From the NCBI GenBank assembly GCA_020137815.1, contig CM035360.1:2198077-2262076 (forward strand): a DNA stretch of 64,000 nucleotides. Reading direction: 5' to 3'. Every line of letters begins with the position of its first letter. Positions within the stretch are counted from its first letter, which is position 1. Source of the DNA: Hormiphora californensis (taxonomy: Eukaryota; Ctenophora; Tentaculata; Cydippida; Pleurobrachiidae). Both the position numbers and the translations under genes were made by a program. This document shows, piece after piece, positions 57,815-64,000 of the stretch. A model generated the notes under the pieces. That model was not told the DNA's origin and made no database searches. It was given only the letters and a program-made list of their open reading frames with translations.

Positions 57815-58035
57815 CATGTGTTGTGCGAGATGTGATACGTTCTCCTGTGTGGTGTCGTGCGAAATGTGATAAGTTCCCCTGTGTAGTGTCGTGCGAAATG
57901 TGATAAGTTTTCCTGTGCGGTGTCGTGCGAAGTGTGGTAAGTTCCCCTGTGCGGTATCGTGCGAAATGTGATAAATTCCCCTGTGCGGTGTCGTGCGAAA
58001 TGTGATAAGTTACCCTGTGCGGTGTCGTGTGTCCT
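57815..58035. repeat. 36 bp minisatellite
   Basis: About six copies of 'gtgtcgtgcgaaatgtgata' + 'agttcccctgtgcg'. No gene is seen in 57350-59250 apart from this and AT-rich sequence. Confidence 0.85.
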
Positions 58036-58039
58036 GTGT

Positions 58040-59255
58040 GTGCGTGATAACTTCCGGAAGTTCCCCTGTGTGTTAAATAAGTATAATTGATTAAGTATGA
58101 TTAAGTCGACTATAATTAAGTGTATAATAGTTAAGTAACAAGTGTATAATAATTACGTGTATGATAATTAATTGTATGTTAATTCAGTATTTAAATTTAG
58201 TGCCCTTATTTAAGTCTAGTGTAACATTATAATCGCCGTATATTTCATTTTAGTAATTACTATTTCTTTATAAAGTTTTATACCCTAATGTCTGCCTTGT
58301 TAATATTATTTGTCAAATTTTGGGTTCTGTAAGGCTGTTTTAATTCCTTGCCCTGTTCATTATTAAGTTAAAGTTACGGTCAATAGTATGTATTTTCGTT
58401 GAAGTATAGATTAAAAGACTTTCGAATTATAGTTTATGTGTTCGCCCATGTGTTAAATAAATTGCCCTGGTTAGTTTAAAAGGTTTCAAAATAATTTGTA
58501 TATTATCAATAAGTTATTTTCGATTAAGATTTCCCCAGTATTTCATATGATTGTAGATCTGCCACATCTCCAACACATGAGTTACTGAGGAGAAGCATTA
58601 TTTAAATCTGTTCAAACTTGGATGCCATATATTGGTACGCTATTCGCCCACAGCGTATTTAAGAAGATTCGGCTGTGTGGGTTGTTATCTATTCTTCAAC
58701 TGCTTTGTGGTAATAATTATGATAGTTGTTGCGTCTTAATGTAATTAAGATTTAGATTAAGATTGAAATAAAGGTCGTTGTTTGGATTAGGATAAATATT
58801 TCCCTTCTGGGTTTATACAAGTTGTGGTATTTTAGCCATAAATCTAATGTAGGGCCAGGGGTTTCAGCTTTGATTACGATCAAGGTTAAGTTTTTCTATT
58901 TTGGGTTTTAAATGCAGATTGCAACGTATCTTAAAACCTTGTCAGGGCATTTCTCTTGCCCTATTCTTAGCGTGCGAAAACTGTGGTCGGAGTGTTGGCC
59001 CGACAGGTAGAACTGCAGAGTTGTCAAGCTTTGATTAAGATAACGATTTAGATTACGTTCTCTATTTTGGGTTTATGTGACATATGAGTCATAACCCTGT
59101 TACAGGACCAGGGTTTACAAGACTTGATTAAGATTGCTCTTTCAATTTTGGGTTTGTGTAAGCTGTAATTTATTAGAGGACCTGCAGTGTTGTAAAGCTT
59201 TCTATTTTTGGTTTTGTGTAAATTGCAGTATATTAGCCATAATTGGAACTTGTGG
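58040..59255. other. AT-rich stretch without a gene
   Basis: Several 'gattaagatt' and 'ttttgggttt' near-repeats (about 58740-59220) and the dispersed 'actgtggtcggagtgttggc' repeat at 58980. Nothing coding is supported. Confidence 0.5.
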
Positions 59256-59257
59256 TA

Positions 59258-59625
59258 TTAAGCTTTGCAATGGAGCACTATTGATTTTGGTGTGTATGGT
59301 TTTCTCTTTTTGCCCTTCTGCTTTAAGTCCTTCCAACTCGGAATTACTACACTTGAAATGCGGTTGTTCTCTTTAGAAATATCAAGTGTGGTTTCCGATG
59401 GATGGCCTGATATTTGATCTATGAAATTTAGCCAATGTGATGCTAAGTGACGCAAAAGGGTTATTACGTCTGGCTGAAGCCTTTGCGCCAGATTTCTGTT
59501 TTCATAGGGGTCCTGTACTATGAAGAATTTTGAGTTGCTAAGTGTTTCCTTACTTCGTATATCAAATGATTTGGTAAAAAGTTGGCCATTATCTATGTTT
59601 GTAAGGACCTTGCCTGCGAAGCAGG
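59258..59625 (-). CDS. Possible nucleotidyltransferase (poly(A)/TUT-like) 3' exon or fragment
   Basis: An open frame of about 120 residues ending in TAA. FIVQDPYENRNLAQRLQPD resembles the (V/I)QDPFE..HN motif of PAP/TUT-type nucleotidyltransferases, close to the end of their PAP-associated domain; the basic tail (KQKGKKRKPY) fits a C-terminus. It begins at a repeat with hairpins (cttgcctgcgaagcaggcaag region, 59605-59660), so it is either an exon with an acceptor near 59625 or a fragment left by an insertion. Catalytic residues are not in the window. Low certainty. Confidence 0.35.
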
Positions 59626-60164
59626 CAAGCCCCGTAGGGGCGTAGGCCTGCACGCTCGTTAAGTCCAGGGGTTGCTAAGACGCGCACACACACACCACGC
59701 CACGAACTGCTGACACGTTTCAACTTTTATTTTAAAAACAACCGCGCGCGCCCCGACTAAATTTTAGGGTATAAGTGTGACATAAGTGGCCACCATGTTC
59801 ATTTTAGCACCATCTGAAAACTGAATTAAGCCAATTTGTAATTTAGGGCTGAATTGATGACCCCTTAAACATTATTCAAAACTCATAAAATAAATATTTA
59901 AATCTTGTTACCATACCTCATTTTCGGGAACGGGATAAAAGGACAGTTCACATGGCATTATTCGAAACTTGGTATGTGTAATGAGAAGGAAAAGGACAAA
60001 TATGTACCAATCTTGGTCAGGACCGAATCAAACTAGGGGAGAGAGATATAATTTTAAATTAGAGTGAAGAGAGAATGCGATTTAGGATTTATACTGTAAA
60101 ACATACAGTACGGGGCGTTGACGGCCACGAAAGTGCTCGACCGGGTGTAGAGGGAGCAGGATAC

Positions 60165-60222
60165 AAATTGAAACACTTTAGGTGGTGGCAAACATATGTT
60201 TGCCACACCCTAAAGTGTTGTG
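60165..60222. repeat. Short palindrome
   Basis: aacactttagg-tggtggcaaacatatgtttgccac-accctaaagtgtt folds on itself over about 25 bp per arm. Possibly a tiny MITE; flanks show no clear duplication. Confidence 0.6.
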
Positions 60223-60416
60223 ATGACCTGATAATGACCTGATTATTAATTAGCATTATACCATACCTCTGTCAGGAAAAAGCCTACACCGGATGATGGG
60301 AGCTTCATAATTATTGATAGAGGACAGTTTACACGGCATTGTTCGAAACTCAATGATCAGTACCTGGAAATAAGTGTTAAAAGATTGTGATGGACAAAGA
60401 ACTATTTATTAAGTTA

Positions 60417-62917
60417 CAGTCGGACCCCAATTTACCGGTCGTTGATATACCCGAGCCGGGATCACTGCGCTGGCAAGCGCAAAGGTGGCCCCATCCCATC
60501 CCCCCAAAAACTTTTCCCGAAAAAGTGGGCCCGCTTGCCAACAGCGTAGATATAACAATTTTGAAGTTTTAGCTCATTTTGGCACTTTTCGACCCCTCCT
60601 AACTCCGGAACCAGATGAGCTAGGAGGCTGAAATTTGGTACTTAGAAGCTTCCCATAGACCTCTACTGATGGTAAAAATTTGAAGTAGCTAGCTCATTCC
60701 GGTCGCAAGTTATGACACCACCCCTAAAACAGAAAATTCAGTGTGGCGATAGGTATATATCACTGCGCTGGCAAGCGCAAAGGTGGCCCCATCCCATCCC
60801 CCCAAAAACTTTTCCCGAAAAAGTGGGCCCGCTTGCCAACAGCGTAGATATAACAATTTTGAAGTTTTAGCCCATATTGGCACTTTTCGACCCCTCCTAA
60901 CTCCGGAACCAGATGAGCTAGGAGGCTGAAATTTGGTACTAAGAAGCTTCACATAGACCTCTACTGACGGTAAAAATTTGAAGTAGCTAGCTCATTCCGG
61001 TCGCAAGTTATGACACCACCCCCAAAACAGAAAATTCAGTGTGGCGATAGGTATATATATAGATAGATAGATAGATAGATATATAGATATAGACGCTTCA
61101 CTGTGTAACACTTGTAGCCCGAACCATACTAGCTAGAGACTTGAACCAAGTTTTATCCGTTAGGAAATCGTTCGGGGCATGCATTAGTTAAGGTTTCGAG
61201 TGAAAATATCCACTATGACGACCGTAATGACGTCACAAAGTGACGTCATTGAAAAATCTCAGATCAAATATTTTCAAACGCCTCTAACACCTTCAAGACG
61301 TATTCTGATTCCTGATTTGACGGAAAATCGTTAGTGGCAAATTGTCTGAACTTTCTGATACTATATTGTGATTTTCTCTAACTTGTCATTTTAAGACCTT
61401 AAAACGCGTCGGAACTCAAAAGTTTGATATGAAAATCCACATAAAAACTCACATTTCGTGCAATAACTTCAATTCTTGACTACCATGGCCTTTAAAACCT
61501 TCCACACGTTTAGTACTTCATTGGCCAAATAGTCTGTCATAATTTTTTATGTCGTCGTGACGTCACATGTGACGTAACGACGTCAAAACGACGTCGAATT
61601 TTGAAAATTTCGTCAAATCAGTTTCCTACAACCCAGGATACATTTGAATTACATTTGAACACTTTAGTTGACAATTATCTTAGTTGTTTGAGGTCATAAA
61701 TGAACTCCAACGACCAAAAAAGAGTACAAATTTAGAGCAAAAACTAATTGAAATTAGTTCGCCAGAAAGGTGGCCCATTTTGAACTTACTCCTTCATTTC
61801 CGTCACCTTTGAGTTGAAGGCGGAAAAGTTTACGGACACCTCAATGTCTTTGAAGCCTCAACTCAAAGGTGACGGAAATGAAGGAGTAAGTTCAAAATGG
61901 GCCACCTTTCTGGCGAACTAATTTCAATTAGTTTTTGCTCTAAATATATATATATATATATATATATAGATATAGACGCTTCACTGTGTAACACTTGTAG
62001 CCCGAACCATACTAGCTAGAGACTTGAATCAAGTTTTATCCGTTAGCAAATCGTTCGGGGCATGCATTAGTTAAGGTTTCAAGTGAAAATGTCCACTATG
62101 ACGGGCGTAATGACGTCACAAAGTGACGTCATTGAAAAATATCAGACCAAATATTTTCAAACGCCTCTAGCACCCTCAAGAAGTATTCTGATTCCTGATT
62201 TGACGGAAAATCGTTAGTGGCAAATTGTCTGAACTTTCAGATACTGTATTGTAAATTTTTCTAACTTGTCTTTTTCAGACCTTAAAACGCGTCGGAACTC
62301 AAAAATTTGATGTTAAAATCCACATAAAAATTCACATTTAGTGCAATAACTTCAGTTCTTGACTACCATGCCCTTTAAAACTTTCCACACTTTTAGTGCT
62401 TCATAGGCCTAATAGTCTGTAATAATTTTCGACGTCATTTGTGACGTCACATGTGACTTCACGACGTCAAAACGACGTCTAATTTTGAAAATTTCGTCAA
62501 ATCAGTTTCCTACAACCCAGGATATAATTGAATTACATTTGAACACTTAAGTTGACAATTAGCTTAGTTGTTTGAGGTCATAAATGACCTCAAACGACCA
62601 AAAAAGAGTTCAAATTTAGAGCAAAAACTAATTGAAATTAGTTCGCCAGAAAGGTGGCCCATTCTGAACTTACTCCTTCATTTCCGTCACCTTTGAGTTG
62701 AAGGCGGAAAAGTTTACGGATACCTCAATGTCTTTGAAGCCTCAACTGAAAGGTGACGGAAATGAAGGAGTAAGTTCAAAATGGGCCACCTTTCTGGCGA
62801 ACTAATTTCAATTAGTTTTTGCTCTAAATAAGAAATTAACATTATTTGACCCGGGCACCCCGAATTATCAGGCAATATCTTTCCCCCGAGCATCGCGGTA
62901 AATCGGGAACCGACTGT
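60417..62917. mobile_element. 2.5 kb TA-flanked element with pogo/Tigger-like tips
   Basis: Starts CAGTCGGACCCCAATTTACC (after TA at 60415-60416) and ends GGTAAATCGGGAACCGACTG before TA (62918-62919). No transposase. The inside is a ~300 bp unit in two tandem copies (60459 and 60761) and a ~880 bp unit in two copies (about 61085-61965 and 61966-62830), so it has grown by internal duplication or nested insertion. Same tips as the MITE at 24311-24481. Confidence 0.75.
61085..62830. repeat. Two ~880 bp units, each ending in a ~210 bp hairpin
   Basis: Each starts 'gatatagacgcttcactgtg' after a (ta)n/(gata)n stretch, includes 'aatgacgtcacaaagtgacg', and ends in an inverted repeat (61735-61945; 62617-62828) of 'gcaaaaactaattgaaatta' through 'gacggaaatgaaggagtaag'. 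The two copies differ by point changes only. Confidence 0.85.
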
Positions 62918-63277
62918 ATACATTAGCAAAAATCACACTTTTTGGGGGGGGGGGGGAATATATTTATGATTTCTATGTACATATTCAAAACTAATTTTCC
63001 AATTTCCATCCGCTGTAATATATAGAAATGGATACCTAAGATTTGTGTTTTTAATATCACAGAGTAAGAATTGAGAACATCCTAAAACACCTCATGGGAC
63101 GGTCAGTTTTGCTACTCATACTATTCTCAAAAATTATTCGATCCAAAAAATGTGTGTCCAACAAAGAGTGTCCAGTGTCCTATTTTTACCACGGGATCCT
63201 TGATCCTTCCAATGTTCGGTATTGTTTATGAGTCCATTCACTGCATTTATAATTCTATTCCCATTCCATGTAACCAG

Positions 63278-63448
63278 CTAAAATGGAGCTGGATCAATAC
63301 TGCAGTCAGTAGATGATGTATGCAGTGTTAGGGGAGTAAGGAATGTCCTGACATCACAGCACACATCACAACAGCACCCACAGTTGCCGTCATAATAACA
63401 TGTGGTGCAGTTTGTTACATTCAACTCGGATTCCAGCTCTGAGTGGTC
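63278..63448 (-). CDS. Last exon of a Cys-rich protein, gene runs off the right edge
   Basis: Acceptor ctctccag/GACCAC at 63448, open for 57 codons exactly in phase, TAG at 63278-63280. The peptide holds a Cys cluster, NCTTCYYDGNCGCCCDVCCD, and one later Cys. The density of Cys and an NxT sequon suggest an extracellular or secreted protein with several disulphides, or a metal-binding tail. I recognise no family. Upstream exons would be beyond 64000 or in the unexplained 63450-64000 stretch. Confidence 0.55.
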   Translation of the reverse strand, partial: DHSELESELNVTNCTTCYYDGNCGCCCDVCCDVRTFLTPLTLHTSSTDCSIDPAPF

Positions 63449-63594
63449 CTGGAGAGGAGGAGATGGGGTGTTAGGGGTTGATTAGGGGGTGAGTTAGGGG
63501 TGTTGGGGTGGGATAAAATATAGAAACTGCGGTTTGGGTAGCAGGAGTTGAGTGATTAGATATAACATGGGCTATTATACGAGTAAGGTAAGCT

Positions 63595-63985
63595 GGGGCA
63601 AATTGGTCCATCGGGTAAAGTGGCCCATGTATGGGGCAAATTGGCCTGCTCGTTCTGTTCCGGATTTTTGCCTAGTTAGACTGTTTACAAATGTAAAGGA
63701 GGGTTAGAACATAACAATTAAAACTGCTGTGATTTCTGTTTGAGTTGGCCGATTTTAATTTTACAAAAACTGCCAGTTAGGTTTTTTATTCTTCTAAAAC
63801 TAGGCATAAAATTTTTTCAAAAAACTCACTACATACATATTAAGTTGATTAAATTGTCAAATTAGTCAAATTGGGGCAAATATGGTCCACTCACTGGGGC
63901 AAGGTGGTCAACCCTGGGGCAAAGTGGTCCACCTCTAGAACCAATAAAATGGAGTATGAAATACCACGTGACACTGGGGCAAGCT
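63595..63985. repeat. Repeat with 'tggggcaaa.tggtcca' ends
   Basis: 'ctggggcaaattggtccat' and 'ggcaaattggcc' on the left are echoed by 'ggggcaaagtggtccacctc' and 'ctggggcaagctg' on the right. They are direct rather than clearly inverted; probably part of a DNA transposon that continues past the window. Confidence 0.45.
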
Positions 63986-64000
63986 GCTGGAGACAACATG

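Overview
This window looks like nuclear DNA of an invertebrate animal. Genes are split into short exons with GT/AG junctions. Recognisable animal families are present: a ULK4 pseudokinase, short-form tRNase Z (ELAC1), a class A GPCR, a P2X7-type intracellular domain, a THAP finger, tandem OTU folds and a sushi-domain secreted protein. The DNA between and inside genes is packed with (GA)n tracts, MITEs, foldback elements, Helitron-like ends and LINE debris. I cannot name the species; an early-branching or other marine invertebrate would fit, but that is a guess. All exon models below are my own readings of ORFs and splice signals.

Layout. About 0.1-10.7 kb: a minus-strand, many-exon gene for an ARM-like plus coiled-coil protein I do not recognise, with an intronless tandem-OTU gene nested in one intron. 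About 10.7-13.2 kb: AT-rich, repeat-filled, probably the shared 5' region of that gene and ULK4. 13.2-24.2 kb: ULK4 on the plus strand, with a 1.7 kb foldback element and smaller MITEs in its introns. 25.4-25.9 kb: a small two-exon gene for a signal peptide / Arg-Thr repeat / membrane-anchor protein. 27.1-28.1 kb: an intronless class A GPCR on the minus strand. 30.2-39.7 kb: ELAC1, plus strand, split by an 8.1 kb intron that holds a 670 bp TTAA-flanked foldback, two head-to-tail Helitron-like elements (one with four copies of a ~440 bp repeat), a 450 bp TTAA MITE, a P2X7_C-domain gene and a THAP gene. The C-terminal third of ELAC1 is not visible.

40.2-48.8 kb: a minus-strand secreted modular protein (signal peptide, two copies of a ~140-residue domain, Cys-rich VWC-like segment, sushi domain). 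One intron carries a 5.4 kb foldback transposon with an 8 bp target duplication and a 3.7 kb internal palindrome built on a 32 bp satellite. 48.9-63 kb is gene-poor: LINE 3' fragments (54.2-55.6 and 56.1-57.3 kb), a 440 bp TA-flanked MITE, minisatellites, a possible nucleotidyltransferase fragment, and a 2.5 kb TA-flanked element with pogo/Tigger-like ends that holds duplicated units each ending in a ~210 bp hairpin. At the right edge is the last exon of a minus-strand Cys-rich protein.

No operon or single pathway links the genes. What stands out is structural: genes nested in introns of other genes, repeated growth of tandem repeats from splice junctions, and several foldback or palindromic elements with clean target-site duplications.
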